A stretch of 64,000 nucleotides of DNA from Actinoplanes missouriensis 431 (GTDB lineage Bacteria; Actinomycetota; Actinomycetes; Mycobacteriales; Micromonosporaceae). The position numbers and the translations under genes are program-made. Positions 1 to 8,769 of the stretch are shown piece after piece. The stretch is from the NCBI RefSeq assembly GCF_000284295.1, contig NC_017093.1, positions 2,418,001 to 2,482,000 on the forward strand, given 5' to 3'. The notes below the pieces were generated by a model, which worked only from the letters and a program-made list of their open reading frames with translations, was not told the DNA's origin and did no database searches. How positions within the stretch are numbered: the stretch's first letter is position 1; the number at the start of each line of letters is the position of its first letter.

Positions 1-291
1 GATCACGACGGTGCCGACCCAGAGCCCACCATCTCCGGCGTACGACCGGACGACTCCCCCGGCAGCGAGGACCAGCAGTGCGACGAGCACCGCGCGTTCC
101 GTACCCAGTCGGCGGGCCAGCCGATGCACCTGGGGTGACACCAGTGCGAACGCGAGCAGCGGCAGCGCGCCGAGCAGGCCCTGCGCGGCCTCACCGAGAT
201 GCTCGTCGACGCTGATCTGCGGCAACAGCGGCCCGACCGCCGTGATCGCCGGCCGGAGGCAGAGGGCGACGAGGAACACGGCCGCAGTCAT
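1..291 (-). CDS. CynX/NimT-type MFS transporter, N-terminal fragment
   Basis: Only the first 97 codons lie in the window; the gene runs off the left edge. Read on the minus strand from ATG 291 (GTG 294 and GTG 300 are alternatives) the protein opens with a hydrophobic helix containing LCLRPAITAVGPLLPQI, the hallmark start of the cyanate/nitroimidazole (CynX/NimT) branch of the major facilitator superfamily. A second helix (LLGALPLLAFALVSP) and a third (AVLVALLVLAAGGVV) follow, with the basic loop HRLARRLG between them as expected after TM2. Substrate is not predictable: family members export or import small organic anions and drugs. The gene diverges from the Gls24 gene at 377. Confidence 0.75.
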   Translation of the reverse strand, partial: MTAAVFLVALCLRPAITAVGPLLPQISVDEHLGEAAQGLLGALPLLAFALVSPQVHRLARRLGTERAVLVALLVLAAGGVVRSYAGDGGLWVGTVVI

Positions 292-376
292 CACGATCAC
301 TTTCTACACCCACTACGGGCCGAAATGGATCTAGTAGGCTCACGTCGCTTCGGCCGGCACCAGGTTAGGGACGTTC

Positions 377-841
377 ATGAACGACGACGGCGAGTTTCGC
401 GCGGACCGTACCCAGGAGATTTTTCTGCCTGCCGTGGTCCCGGCCGTTCCGCCGCAGCGCGGAGGCGCGGAGGTCGTGGAGGTCGCGGCCTACCGCGGGC
501 AGACGCACTTCGAGCGTGAGGTGGTCGAGAAGCTCGCGTCGGCGGCGGCCCGGTCGGTGCCCGGTGTGGCGGAGCTCGGCGGTGACGTGGCGCGGTTCTT
601 CAACCGGGTGCTCGACGGGATCGGCCTGGACAAGGTCGGCGACGCCACGCGCGGCGTCTCGGCCCGGGTGAACGGTCTCGACGTGGACATCACGGTGGTG
701 CTGGTGATTGCGGCGGGCGAGGTGGTGGCCGAGGTGACCGCCGCCGTGCGGACCGCGGTGATCGAGGCGGTGGAGAACTACGGGCTTCACGTGAGCAACG
801 TCGACGTCAAGGTTGACGACATCCGCCTGCACAACGAGTGA
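377..841 (+). CDS. Asp23/Gls24 family envelope stress protein
   Basis: A 154-residue protein whose residues about 45-150 match the Asp23/Gls24 fold: a conserved VVEKLASAAARSVPGVAEL helix followed by a GVSARVNG...DVDITVVL strand pair and the C-terminal VSNVDVKVDDI segment. In other Gram-positives such proteins sit under the membrane and respond to envelope or alkaline stress; in actinobacteria the role is unclear. Start chosen because an AGGGA ribosome site lies 6 nt upstream of ATG 377. The stop codon TGA directly abuts the stop of the converging gene, giving the palindrome TGATCA with no intergenic base. Confidence 0.85.
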   Translation: MNDDGEFRADRTQEIFLPAVVPAVPPQRGGAEVVEVAAYRGQTHFEREVVEKLASAAARSVPGVAELGGDVARFFNRVLDGIGLDKVGDATRGVSARVNGLDVDITVVLVIAAGEVVAEVTAAVRTAVIEAVENYGLHVSNVDVKVDDIRLHNE

Positions 842-1861
842 TCACGAGCGTCGCCGCCGCGCGATGAGCAGACCCGTGACCCCGCCGGCGACGATCATCG
901 CGAGGCCGGCCGCAACGGCGCCGACGGGGAAGCTGGCGGCGACCGGCGAGGGGGCGGCAGCTGAAGGCGCAACCGAGGGTGACGGCGACGGTGACGGCGC
1001 GATCGACGGAGCCGACGCCGGCGTCGATAGTGGATAGCTCAGGATCGGCACATCCCGCCCCTCGGAGACGGTGAGCAGCGCGGATCCGTCAGCGCTGTAG
1101 GCGATCGACTCGCCCTGCGGCTCGTCCGGCAGGGCGGTGGTCCGGGCGCTGCCACCTGTCAGGGCCTTCACCACGTCACCCTCAGTGACTTCAAATTCAA
1201 ATGCGTCACTGTACGTACGGAGTGCCACCCGTGTTCCATCCGGACTGGCCGCGGCTCCCGTGATCACCAGACGGCCGGCGAAGCCGAACGGGTTGCTCGT
1301 CGCCGTCACCGGGATGGGCACGTCACCTGCACGCTTCATCGGCGTCGTCCCATCGGCCCGCAGCGGCTCCGCCGGCACATAGACCCCGGCCGTCACCGGG
1401 TCCTTGGTGATCACCACGGGGGTGCCGTCGCCGGAGACGAGCAGCGCCTCGGCGTCGCGGGCGCCGTCCGGATAGGAGAGCCGGAACAGTGCCGGTTTCC
1501 GCGCGCCGGGGGCGAGCCGCCACAGCCCGATCGTCTCCCGGCTGTTGCCGTTGTCGCCGATGTCCCCGACCCAGATCGTCCCGTCCGCGGCGCGCGCCAG
1601 ATCCTCGGTGTCGCGGGGCCGGGACGGATAGGCGACGGTACGCGTCACCTTGCACCGCTTGTTCAGGAAGAAGATGCGCCGCCCGTCCGGGTCGTCCGCG
1701 CCGTCGTTGACCACCACGTATCCGTCACCGTCAGCGACCAGCCCGGAGATCTCGTTGAGCCGGTCGTCGGTGATGCGGCACACGGTCCGCGGTGATTCCG
1801 CGGCCGCCGCCACGGGGATGAACGAGGTCGCGAGCAGGGCGGCCACGGCTGGTAACACCAT
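842..1861 (-). CDS. Secreted beta-propeller-like protein with C-terminal membrane anchor
   Basis: About 339 residues. An N-terminal signal peptide (MVLPAVAALLATSFIPVAAA) is followed by repeats resembling a beta-propeller (DRLNEISGLVADGDG, WVGDIGDNGNSRETIGLW, GESIAYSADGSALLTVSEG). Near the end comes a Pro/Ser-rich linker (PSIAPSPSPSPSVAPS), one membrane helix (VAAGLAMIVAGGVTGLLIA) and a basic RRRRS tail. No LPXTG motif is visible, so it is a membrane-tethered extracellular protein rather than a sortase substrate. The ATG at 1861 is preferred over 1888 because it begins the signal peptide. Function unknown; related actinobacterial proteins are annotated only as WD40/esterase-like. Confidence 0.75.
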   Translation of the reverse strand: MVLPAVAALLATSFIPVAAAAESPRTVCRITDDRLNEISGLVADGDGYVVVNDGADDPDGRRIFFLNKRCKVTRTVAYPSRPRDTEDLARAADGTIWVGDIGDNGNSRETIGLWRLAPGARKPALFRLSYPDGARDAEALLVSGDGTPVVITKDPVTAGVYVPAEPLRADGTTPMKRAGDVPIPVTATSNPFGFAGRLVITGAAASPDGTRVALRTYSDAFEFEVTEGDVVKALTGGSARTTALPDEPQGESIAYSADGSALLTVSEGRDVPILSYPLSTPASAPSIAPSPSPSPSVAPSAAAPSPVAASFPVGAVAAGLAMIVAGGVTGLLIARRRRS

Positions 1862-1897
1862 GCGTGCACAGTAACGGCCGGGCACCACGGCATCGGC

Positions 1898-1943
1898 GGG
1901 AACCGGGACCGGCGGGTATGGGCAGCCGCCGGTCCCGGTTCCC
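1898..1943 (-). terminator. Strong hairpin terminator after the amylase gene
   Basis: A perfect 18-bp inverted repeat (arms 1898-1915 and 1926-1943, starting GGGAACCGGGACC) with a 10-nt loop lies just downstream of the amylase stop codon on the minus strand. No long T-run follows, as is usual in GC-rich actinobacteria. It also separates the amylase from the next minus-strand gene starting at 1861. Confidence 0.8.
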
Positions 1944-1955
1944 GTACCGGATGGG

Positions 1956-3722
1956 TCAGTTGCGCCAGGTGTCGCTGAGGGTGACCGAACCGCTTGCCGG
2001 GACGGTCGCCGTGCGGTTGCCGCCGGACTCCCACGTGACGCTGCCGTCGGCGTTCTTGCGCAGGTACTTGTACTCGAAGCTGGTGCCCGCCGGTAGCGTG
2101 ACCGTGCCCTTCCAGACCGGGTAGGACGCCGAGGAGAGCGCGACGGCGCTCGCCGGGGCCCAGTTGCCGAGCGCGGCCTGGTTGCCGACCACGAAGATGT
2201 TCTGTCCGAGAGTGGTCGTCGCGGTCACGCCAAAGCTCGCGCCGGAGCCGGCCGGGGGATTCGTGGTGGTGCCGGTGGTGGGCGTGACGCCACCTGTCGC
2301 CCCGACGTAGAGCGCCACCGCCTCACCGGCCGGGATCGTCGCCGTGAACTGGCCCGATGTGTTGACCGTGTACGTGGTTCCGGTGCACCCGCCGCCGGCA
2401 ACCGGGTCGCCGTGCTGCACGTCGCAGTAGGTCCCGGCCGGCAGCGAGGTCTGGAAGGTACGCGTCAGCGAGTTGCCCTCGTGGTTGATCGCGACATAGC
2501 CCTTGCTGCCGCGTCCGAAAGCGATCTGGTCGCCGCCGTTGCTCCACCAGTTGGTGACGGCCGTTCCGGAGACCCCGTTGCGGAAGCCGACCATGTTGCC
2601 GATCTGCCGCCAGGCGTGCTGACATTTCCATCCGTCGCTGTAACAGGCGTTGACCGTGCCGCCGTTCGGCGGTCCCGCGTCGTGGTCGCTGAACTCGTAA
2701 CCGGAGTTGACGTCGGGTGCGCCGTAGGGCCAGGCGAGCGCGAACACCTGGGCAAGCGTGTACGCGGAGCCGTTCTTGTAACTCAGCGTGTCGCCGCCGC
2801 GCTCGGTGTCGTGGTTGTCGACGAAGACTGCTGCCTGGTTGCTCGGCAGGTAGCCCCACGAGGCGCCGAAGTTCGACAGGTAGGCGAGGTTCTCGCTCAG
2901 GAAGATCCGCTTGAGGTCGCGGGCGTAGCGGAACTCCTGGACGTCGCCGGTGCCGGTGTACTCCGTCGGCTGGACCGCCTCGCCGGCCCCGAAGATGACC
3001 TCCTGCTTCCAGTACGCGCCGGTGTTGCTCAGCTTCGCCTTGATGCCGGACAGATCGGAAGCGGACATGTGTTTCGCCGCGTCGATCCGGAAGCCGTCCA
3101 CGCCGAGCGACGCGAGGTCGTTCATGTAGCCGGCGATCTTGCCGCGCACGTAGTCGCTGCCGGTGTTCAGGTCGGAGAGGTTGACCAGCTCGCAGTCCTG
3201 GACGTTGGAGCGGTTGGTGTAGTCGCTGATCGCGGTCCGGCAGGAGTGGAAGTCGGCGTCGGAGTAGTAGCCGGGGTAGTTGTACTTGCTGTAGCCGGTC
3301 CCGCCGGTGCCGGTTCCGGAACCCGCGCTCATGTGGTTGATCACGGTGTCGGCGACGACCTTCACGCCCGCGGCGTGACAGGTGCTGACCATGGAGGCGA
3401 ACGCGTTCCGGTCACCCAGGCGACCGGCGATCCGGTACGAGACCGGCTGGTACGACGTCCACCACTGGCTGCCCTGAATGTGCTCCTGCGGGGGCGAGAC
3501 CTGGACGTATCCGTATCCGAGCGGGCCGAGACGGTTGGTGCACTCACGGGCGACCGAGGCGAACGACCACTCGAACATCACGGCGGTGACGTCCTTGCTG
3601 CCGGGCGGCGCGGCGAGCGCGTCCGGGCCGGTGATGATCGAGCTGAGGCCGAACCCGCCGAGTCCGACGGCCAGGGTGGTGGCGGCGAGGGCGGTGGTGA
3701 GACGGCTGCGGCGACGGGTCAT
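1956..3722 (-). CDS. Secreted alpha-amylase (GH13) with CBM20 starch-binding domain
   Basis: A 588-residue extracellular endo-1,4-alpha-glucanase acting on starch. A signal peptide ends near residue 38 (ALA-A). The four GH13 signatures are present: DTVINH (125-130), GFRIDAAKH with nucleophile Asp214, the general acid Glu248 in FGAGEA, and FVDNHD with Asp305. An all-beta domain follows, then a [11 protein letters not shown] linker and a C-terminal CBM20 (about 490-588, containing [12 protein letters not shown] and the typical [20 protein letters not shown] core written here as its two halves YPVWKGTV and SFEYKYLR). The AGGAG ribosome site is 9 nt before ATG 3722. Likely controlled by a LacI-type repressor at the palindrome upstream. 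Confidence 0.95.
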   Translation of the reverse strand: MTRRRSRLTTALAATTLAVGLGGFGLSSIITGPDALAAPPGSKDVTAVMFEWSFASVARECTNRLGPLGYGYVQVSPPQEHIQGSQWWTSYQPVSYRIAGRLGDRNAFASMVSTCHAAGVKVVADTVINHMSAGSGTGTGGTGYSKYNYPGYYSDADFHSCRTAISDYTNRSNVQDCELVNLSDLNTGSDYVRGKIAGYMNDLASLGVDGFRIDAAKHMSASDLSGIKAKLSNTGAYWKQEVIFGAGEAVQPTEYTGTGDVQEFRYARDLKRIFLSENLAYLSNFGASWGYLPSNQAAVFVDNHDTERGGDTLSYKNGSAYTLAQVFALAWPYGAPDVNSGYEFSDHDAGPPNGGTVNACYSDGWKCQHAWRQIGNMVGFRNGVSGTAVTNWWSNGGDQIAFGRGSKGYVAINHEGNSLTRTFQTSLPAGTYCDVQHGDPVAGGGCTGTTYTVNTSGQFTATIPAGEAVALYVGATGGVTPTTGTTTNPPAGSGASFGVTATTTLGQNIFVVGNQAALGNWAPASAVALSSASYPVWKGTVTLPAGTSFEYKYLRKNADGSVTWESGGNRTATVPASGSVTLSDTWRN

Positions 3723-3752
3723 GGGGGATCTCCTGCGGGGGATGGGGGATGT

Positions 3753-3778
3753 CTTGCTGCAACAGGAGTGAAACTTTC
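3753..3778 (-). promoter_or_regulatory. Candidate operator region of the amylase gene
   Basis: Two short palindromes sit 30-55 nt upstream of the amylase start: TTGCTGCAA (3754-3762) and GAAACTTTC (3770-3778). TTGCAGC-type elements are known upstream of actinobacterial alpha-amylase genes controlled by MalR/Reg1-like LacI regulators, and GAAACTTTC-type elements upstream of other secreted glycanase genes. Assignment to a regulator here is inference. Confidence 0.4.
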
Positions 3779-3801
3779 TGAAAATCTTTGCGACAAAAAT
3801 A

Positions 3802-3840
3802 GGGGCCGGTCACTGTCTCGTCAAGACGGTGACCGGCCCC
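3802..3840 (-). terminator. Rho-independent terminator of the 3854-4357 gene
   Basis: Perfect 12-bp arms GGGGCCGGTCAC (3802-3813) and GTGACCGGCCCC (3829-3840) with a 15-nt loop. Read on the minus strand the stem is followed by TATTTTTG, a proper T-rich tail, 13 nt after the stop codon of the minus-strand gene. Confidence 0.85.
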
Positions 3841-3853
3841 CGGCGTGGGCGGC

Positions 3854-4357
3854 TCAGGAGCGTTTGTCCTTGCGGGCCTGCTGCCGGGCGTTCGTCGCTC
3901 GGGTCGACGCGGCGCGTTTGCGCAGGTCGGGGGAGTTCGGGCGCTTGTCGGTGCGCTGCGGGGCGACCTTCTTCTGCTTCGCCTTTTGCGGCTTCTGCCG
4001 CGGTTTCGGTGCCGGCGGCGGCGGTTCGGCCTTCAATCGCTCCACCTCGTACGCCTCGGCGCTCGCCCTCGCCAGCACCGCGAGCTGCTGGCTCACCGCC
4101 GCGAGCAGTCCCTCGAACACCTCGGCCTTCGCCCGGCGCCGGGCGTTCTGCGCGTGTGCCTTGCCCCGGCCGCCGGCCTCCCCGACCCGGTCGGCGGCCC
4201 GTCGCCGGTACGCCTTCACGTACTTGTTCCGCGCTCGCCGCACCCGGTTGTGCAGCTCGATCAGGGCGTCCTCGTCCAGCGTGGCGATCCGATCCGGATC
4301 GGTCTCGCGGACCAGGGCCAGTTCGGTTTCGGTCAGTGATCCCAGCAGCGCGTCCAT
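3854..4357 (-). CDS. Conserved hypothetical basic protein
   Basis: A 167-residue soluble protein with no recognised catalytic motif. The N-terminal part (SLTETELALVRETDPDRI, then ALIELHNRVRRARNKYVKAY) is helical and acidic-to-basic; a central helix is followed by a PPPPAPKPRQKPQKAKQKK linker and a strongly basic tail rich in Lys, Arg and Ala (residues about 110-167). Such tails often bind nucleic acid, but that is inference. It is a single-gene unit: it is flanked by its own terminator and by the divergent AzlC gene. Similar uncharacterised proteins are common in Micromonosporaceae and Streptomyces. Confidence 0.6.
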   Translation of the reverse strand: MDALLGSLTETELALVRETDPDRIATLDEDALIELHNRVRRARNKYVKAYRRRAADRVGEAGGRGKAHAQNARRRAKAEVFEGLLAAVSQQLAVLARASAEAYEVERLKAEPPPPAPKPRQKPQKAKQKKVAPQRTDKRPNSPDLRKRAASTRATNARQQARKDKRS

Positions 4358-4494
4358 GCCAGGACGCTAGGAGCGCTTTCGCCCGGTCCGCCTCATCCAC
4401 CAGGGGTGAGATGCGCCGGCCCCGATGAGACCGGCCGGCCGGGCGGCTCCCGTCCCGGGATGCGGATCCCGGCGCTCACAGTACGGTCGGGGGA

Positions 4495-5412
4495 GTGGAT
4501 ACCGCGCGACAGCGTTTCGTCGGAGGGATGCGGGTCGGCGCCGGCCTGGCCGCTGCGGGGTTCGTGCTGGCGATCACGTTCGGGGCCACGGCTCATGACC
4601 AGGGCTGGAGCCCACTCGCCGCGATCGTGGCCTCCGTGCTCATCTTCTCCGGTTCGGCGCAGTTCGCGCTGCTCGCGGCCCTGGCCGGCGGCGGGGGAAT
4701 CGGGCCGGCGATCGGCGCGGCGCTGCTGATCAACGGGCGGTTCCTGCCGATGGGGCTCGCGGTCGGTCCGAGCCTGTCCGGCGGGCGGTTCCGGCGGGCT
4801 CTCCAGGGGCAGGCCGTCGTGGACGGCTCGTGGGTGGCCGCGCACCTGGGCGGCGGCCGGTTCGACCGCCGGCGGTTGTTCGGCGCGACGATCGTGCAGT
4901 GGCCGGCGTGGGTGGCCGGCACGGTCCTCGGGGTGCTCGCCGCGCCCTCACCCGGCCTGGTCGAGCGGCTCGGTCTGGACGTGGTGTTCTCGGCGTTCTT
5001 CCTGGTCCTGCTCCTGGACGAGCTCCGCGCCGAGCACCGGGCCCACCGAGCGAACCGAAGCCGCGCGGCGGCGCCGGACGGCGGCGGCTCGGCGTCGAGC
5101 CGCGGCGGGCCGGGAGCGGCGTCAGGCGGGTCGGGAGCGGCGTCAGGCGGGCCGGGACTTGCTCATGGGGCGCTGTTCGCGGCGGGGATCGGCGGGGCGG
5201 TGGCGGCCGGGCTGCTCTGGTGGGTGCCGGCCGGTGTCGCGCTGGTCGGCGCCACGGCGGGCGCGCTCGTCGGGCTGCGCAGCCGGACACCCGCCGCGCG
5301 CTCGCAGGAGGGCCGTGCCGCGGCGAGCGTGGAGGGCGGGCGGGCGGCGAGCGTGGAGGGCGGGGCGAGGAGTGGGGGAGATGGCGTTTCTCCGGGGGAG
5401 GGGCGGCCGTGA
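4495..5412 (+). CDS. AzlC family branched-chain amino acid exporter subunit
   Basis: Large subunit of an AzlCD-type permease (LIV-E family) that exports branched-chain amino acids. GTG 4495 start. The AzlC core is seen in FVLAITFGATAHDQGWSPL, VLIFSGSAQFALLAALAGGG and ALLINGRFLPMGLAVGPS. Length 305 is longer than the usual 230-250 because of two low-complexity insertions: a Gly/Ala/Ser-rich loop before the last helices (built on a 21-bp tandem repeat, 5112-5153) and a hydrophilic tail (built on a 24-bp-period repeat, 5321-5364). The stop overlaps the start of the AzlD partner by 4 nt (GTGA), so the two are translationally coupled. Confidence 0.85.
   Translation: MDTARQRFVGGMRVGAGLAAAGFVLAITFGATAHDQGWSPLAAIVASVLIFSGSAQFALLAALAGGGGIGPAIGAALLINGRFLPMGLAVGPSLSGGRFRRALQGQAVVDGSWVAAHLGGGRFDRRRLFGATIVQWPAWVAGTVLGVLAAPSPGLVERLGLDVVFSAFFLVLLLDELRAEHRAHRANRSRAAAPDGGGSASSRGGPGAASGGSGAASGGPGLAHGALFAAGIGGAVAAGLLWWVPAGVALVGATAGALVGLRSRTPAARSQEGRAAASVEGGRAASVEGGARSGGDGVSPGEGRP
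5112..5153. repeat. 21-bp tandem repeat, two copies, inside azlC-like gene
   Basis: Two near-identical 21-bp units beginning GGGAGCGGCGTCAGGCGGG (5112-5132 and 5133-5153) encode the repeated GAASGG sequence of a cytoplasmic or external loop. Length is a multiple of three, so the frame is kept. Confidence 0.85.
5321..5364. repeat. 24-bp-period tandem repeat in azlC-like gene tail
   Basis: The 20-bp sequence CGGCGAGCGTGGAGGGCGGG occurs at 5321-5340 and again at 5345-5364. It encodes the duplicated AASVEGGR in the hydrophilic C-terminal tail. Confidence 0.85.
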
Positions 5413-5723
5413 CGTTGTGGCTGGCGATCGTCGCGGTGGCGGCGGGGAGTTTCGCTGTGAAAGCGGCCGGGCCGGCCCTCCTCGGGGACCGGGAGCTGCC
5501 GTGGTGGAGCGTCGGCGTGATCGCGCTTCTCGCGCCCGCTCTGCTCGCCGGGCTGATCGTCGTGGAGATGCTGGGACGGCGCTGGGCCGACGTGGACTGG
5601 GTCGTCCTCGCCGCCCTCGCCGCCGTGGTCGGCGCCCGCCTGGCGAAGGTTCCGCTGCTGCTCGCCGTGCTGATCGGGGTGCTCACCGCGGCCGGCCTGC
5701 GCGCGCTGACCGGTGGATCTTAA
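5409..5723 (+). CDS. AzlD family small permease subunit
   Basis: A 104-residue membrane protein that pairs with AzlC to form the amino acid exporter. It starts at GTG 5409 inside the AzlC stop (GTGA overlap). Four hydrophobic helices are visible: LWLAIVAVAAGSFAVKAAG, the VIALLAPALLAGLIVVEML stretch, WVVLAALAAVVGARLAKVP, and LLLAVLIGVLTAAGLRAL. The AGPALLG element after helix 1 and LAPALLAGLI in helix 2 are typical of AzlD. No Shine-Dalgarno is needed given the overlap. Confidence 0.85.
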   Translation: MTLWLAIVAVAAGSFAVKAAGPALLGDRELPWWSVGVIALLAPALLAGLIVVEMLGRRWADVDWVVLAALAAVVGARLAKVPLLLAVLIGVLTAAGLRALTGGS

Positions 5724-5798
5724 AACCTATTAGACCGATAGGCAATGTGCGCTTACGGACATTGACTGTCCTGGTTGTAAGGATCGACGATCGCCAGC

Positions 5799-8234
5799 AT
5801 GTTGCGAAGACTCGCCGCCTCCACCGCGGCCGCCGTCCTCCTCGTCACCGCCTGGAACGCTCCCGCTCACGCCGACGCCCTGCCCGCTGTGCCGCCGACG
5901 GCCACCCCGGTCGGCGACATCGCGGGGTACCCGCGCCAGAACGTGCTCCCGGTCTGGCCGGACGACCCGGACGACGCGTCGATCCCGATCGGCGTGATCC
6001 CCTACGACGAGATCGCGCCCAAGCTCAACGCCCTGCAGAAGGCGAGCAAGCGGGTCTCCGCGCGGGTGGCCGGGAAGTCGGCCGGCGGCTACGACCTGTA
6101 CGTGGTGACCGTGACCGCGCCCGAGTCGCGTGCCGAGGCGCAGCGGCAGGAACGCTGGAAGCGCCGGATCGAGGACGACCCGGTCCGTGCCCGCACCGAC
6201 CGGCAGCTGCTGCGCGACTACAAGACGCCGCTCTTCGTCAACGCCAACATCCACGGCAACGAGTGGGAGGGCACCGACGCCGCGTTGCGGGTCATCGAGG
6301 AGTACGCCACCAGCACCGATCCGGCGATCGCCACGCTCCTGCGACGCAACCGGCTGGTCTTCAACATCACGTCCAACCCGGACGGGCGCGTTGCCGGGAC
6401 GCGGGCCAACGGCAACGGGTACGACCTGAACCGCGACCTGACCATCGTGAGCCAGCCCGAGACGAACCTGATCCGCGAGCTCGCGGTCGACGTCAAGCCG
6501 ATCATCACGCTGGACCTGCACGGGTACGTCAGCCCGACGCTGCTGCACCCGAGCACGCCGCCGCACAACGTCAACAACGAGTACGACCTGTTCATCAAGC
6601 ACGCGCTGCCGAACGCGCTCGGCATCGAGCAGGGGCTCAAGGATCTCGGGTACCCGGAGACGCAGTCCGCCCGGATCCCGTTCCGCGACGACGAGCCGGG
6701 CGTCTGGGACGACTTCCCGCCGATCTACGTGCCGTCGTTCTCGCTGCTGCAGTCGAGCATCCCGTACACCATCGAGGCGCCGCTGAACCCGCGCGGCAAC
6801 CTCACTCCGGCCGAGAAGCTGCGGCGCTCCGGGATCAACACCGACGTGCACGAGGTGGCGATCGCGAAGTCGCTGGAGTACATCCAGGCGAACCGCAACC
6901 AGCTGATCTTCGACCAGGCCGAGGTGTACCGCCGGGGCTGGGCCGGTGAGCCGCTGCGGGACATCCCGGACGGGTACGTGCCCGGCTGGGGGCCGGAGGA
7001 CGACTACCGCACCGAGTTCCCCCGCTCCTACGTGATCCCGGCCGGTGACCGCCAGCACTCCGAAGCCGCCGCGGCGCGACTCGTCGACCTGCTGATCGGC
7101 AGCGGCGGCCGGGTCTGGCGGGCGGGGTCGAATTTCCGGGCGGGCGGAAAGACGTACCCGGTGGGGTCCTATGTTGTTGATCTTCACCAGCCGAAACGCG
7201 GGATCGTGAACTCGCTGCTGGAGCCGGGCGCCGACATCACCGACCGGGTTTCCGACCTCTATGCCGGTCCGGCGGGCTGGAGTCAGGGTCTGACCTGGGG
7301 CGCGACCGTGGACACGTTGTGGAACGAGCTGCCCTGGGTGACGCTGCGCCGGGTCTACGACGGGGTGGTCCGCGGTGATCTGCCGTCCGGGCGCACCGAC
7401 TACCGGCTGAACATCCAGGACGCGACCGACCTGCGCGCGGTCAACGACCTGCTGGACGCCGGCGCGCGGGTCTACCGGCTGGCCGACGGCTCGGTGGTCG
7501 TCCCGCAGTCCTACCGCCGGTTGGTCGCGGCCGAGGTGGCCGAGCACGACGTCACCATCGAGCGGGCGCCGAAGCGCTGGTCCGGCACGCTGCTCGACGA
7601 GGTCGTGGTCGGGTACGTCGGCGGGGTCGAGGTCCGGGACACGCTCGCGGACACCGGCTTCGAGGCCCGCGCGGTCACTCCGGCGACGCTCGCTGCGACC
7701 CTGACCGCTGACGTCGACGTGCTGCTGGTGGCGAGCACGCTGAACCCGGCGACGCTGACCGCCGAGAACCGGGCGGCGCTCGACGCGTACCTCGGACGGG
7801 GTGGTGGTGTGGTCGGCGTGGACACCGCCGGTCCCGCGTTCGGCGCCGCGGCCGGGCTGATCAGCGTCACCGCGCACTCCGGACCGAGCCTGGCCAGCGG
7901 CGTGATGAACGTGGTGAACACCGGGGGGCCGGTCACCTCCGGCGCGATTCCGCACTCGTTCATCGCGCAGCCGGTCTGGTACACCGGGCTCGGCGCCGAC
8001 GTGACGGTGGAGCAGTCCTATGCCGCTGATCCGCTGCTGGCGGGCTGGTGGGCGCCGGCCGCGGACGGCACCGGCGGCCAGGACCGGGCGGCCGGGCAGG
8101 CGGCGATCGTGCGAAGCACCACAGCGGCCGGCAACGGCGTCGTCCTGATCGGGACCGACCCGATCTGGCGGCTGCACGCGAAGGGCCTGCAGTCCCAGCT
8201 CGGACGTGCCCTGTTGTGGGCGTCGGAGAGCTGA
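5799..8234 (+). CDS. Secreted M14 family zinc carboxypeptidase-like protein
   Basis: An 811-residue exported metallopeptidase. Signal peptide residues 1-26 (cleavage near AHA-D). The M14 zinc site is HGNE (His152, Glu155) with the third ligand His241 in LDLHGY; Asn211-Arg212 in DLNRD bind the substrate carboxylate, and Glu326 in YTIEAPLN is the catalytic base. The remaining 450 residues form additional beta-rich domains, giving the long M14 form common in actinobacteria. It probably trims peptides or processes cell-wall or extracellular protein; the substrate is not predictable. No good ribosome site is seen close to ATG 5799. Not obviously in an operon. Confidence 0.85.
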   Translation: MLRRLAASTAAAVLLVTAWNAPAHADALPAVPPTATPVGDIAGYPRQNVLPVWPDDPDDASIPIGVIPYDEIAPKLNALQKASKRVSARVAGKSAGGYDLYVVTVTAPESRAEAQRQERWKRRIEDDPVRARTDRQLLRDYKTPLFVNANIHGNEWEGTDAALRVIEEYATSTDPAIATLLRRNRLVFNITSNPDGRVAGTRANGNGYDLNRDLTIVSQPETNLIRELAVDVKPIITLDLHGYVSPTLLHPSTPPHNVNNEYDLFIKHALPNALGIEQGLKDLGYPETQSARIPFRDDEPGVWDDFPPIYVPSFSLLQSSIPYTIEAPLNPRGNLTPAEKLRRSGINTDVHEVAIAKSLEYIQANRNQLIFDQAEVYRRGWAGEPLRDIPDGYVPGWGPEDDYRTEFPRSYVIPAGDRQHSEAAAARLVDLLIGSGGRVWRAGSNFRAGGKTYPVGSYVVDLHQPKRGIVNSLLEPGADITDRVSDLYAGPAGWSQGLTWGATVDTLWNELPWVTLRRVYDGVVRGDLPSGRTDYRLNIQDATDLRAVNDLLDAGARVYRLADGSVVVPQSYRRLVAAEVAEHDVTIERAPKRWSGTLLDEVVVGYVGGVEVRDTLADTGFEARAVTPATLAATLTADVDVLLVASTLNPATLTAENRAALDAYLGRGGGVVGVDTAGPAFGAAAGLISVTAHSGPSLASGVMNVVNTGGPVTSGAIPHSFIAQPVWYTGLGADVTVEQSYAADPLLAGWWAPAADGTGGQDRAAGQAAIVRSTTAAGNGVVLIGTDPIWRLHAKGLQSQLGRALLWASES

Positions 8235-8321
8235 GTCCTACGGTAGGGGGGCGTCCGGCGCGGGCCGGGCGTCGCTCGTGCGCCGGATGCGGACCGCATT
8301 ATTTGCTGGTAGACAATTATT

Positions 8322-8645
8322 GTGCCGGACGATTACTTCACGATCTTGCGGTCGCCGGCCCCCGGCGTGATCACTGTCGCGCTCACCGGAGACCTGGACA
8401 TCGGAGCTCGCGACGAGATCCGTGAGTCCCTGCTGGCCGCGGTCGAGGACGCGGCGCCCGACGAAGCGCGGCTCGTCGTCGACCTGCGCGGAGTGCGGTT
8501 CATCGACTCCGAGGCGGTCAGCGCGATCCTGGAGGGGTACCTCGCCGCCGAGGCGGCCGGGATCGGGTTCCGGCTCGCCGGGGCGCTGGGGATCGTGCGC
8601 CGGGTCTTCGACGTGATCGGCCTCCAGCACCTCTTCGAAAGCTAG
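8322..8645 (+). CDS. STAS domain anti-sigma factor antagonist
   Basis: A 107-residue single-domain protein. It matches the STAS fold of anti-anti-sigma factors: strand ILRSPAPGVITVALTGDLDI, then VVDLRGVRFIDSEAVSAI, where Ser in FIDS aligns with the residue phosphorylated by anti-sigma kinases of the SpoIIAB/RsbW type. Start at GTG 8322; no Shine-Dalgarno is seen and the upstream DNA is locally AT-rich, so a leaderless transcript is possible. No sigma factor or kinase gene is adjacent, so the partner must be encoded elsewhere. Confidence 0.85.
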   Translation: MPDDYFTILRSPAPGVITVALTGDLDIGARDEIRESLLAAVEDAAPDEARLVVDLRGVRFIDSEAVSAILEGYLAAEAAGIGFRLAGALGIVRRVFDVIGLQHLFES

Positions 8646-8769
8646 TTCGTATACAGGGCGGCATCGGAATGTGACGATGAGCGGGTGACCGATCCGGCCC
8701 CGGCGGGCGCGATAACGGCGTACGGCATCGCGCTTGTTTTCGTCACCGTCTAGATCAAGGAGTCACCGG

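Noticed and set aside
2412..4370. A 652-codon plus-strand frame over the amylase gene
   Set aside because: It is the antisense shadow of a secreted amylase with full GH13 motifs; its translation is low-complexity Val/Arg/Gly-rich with no motif.
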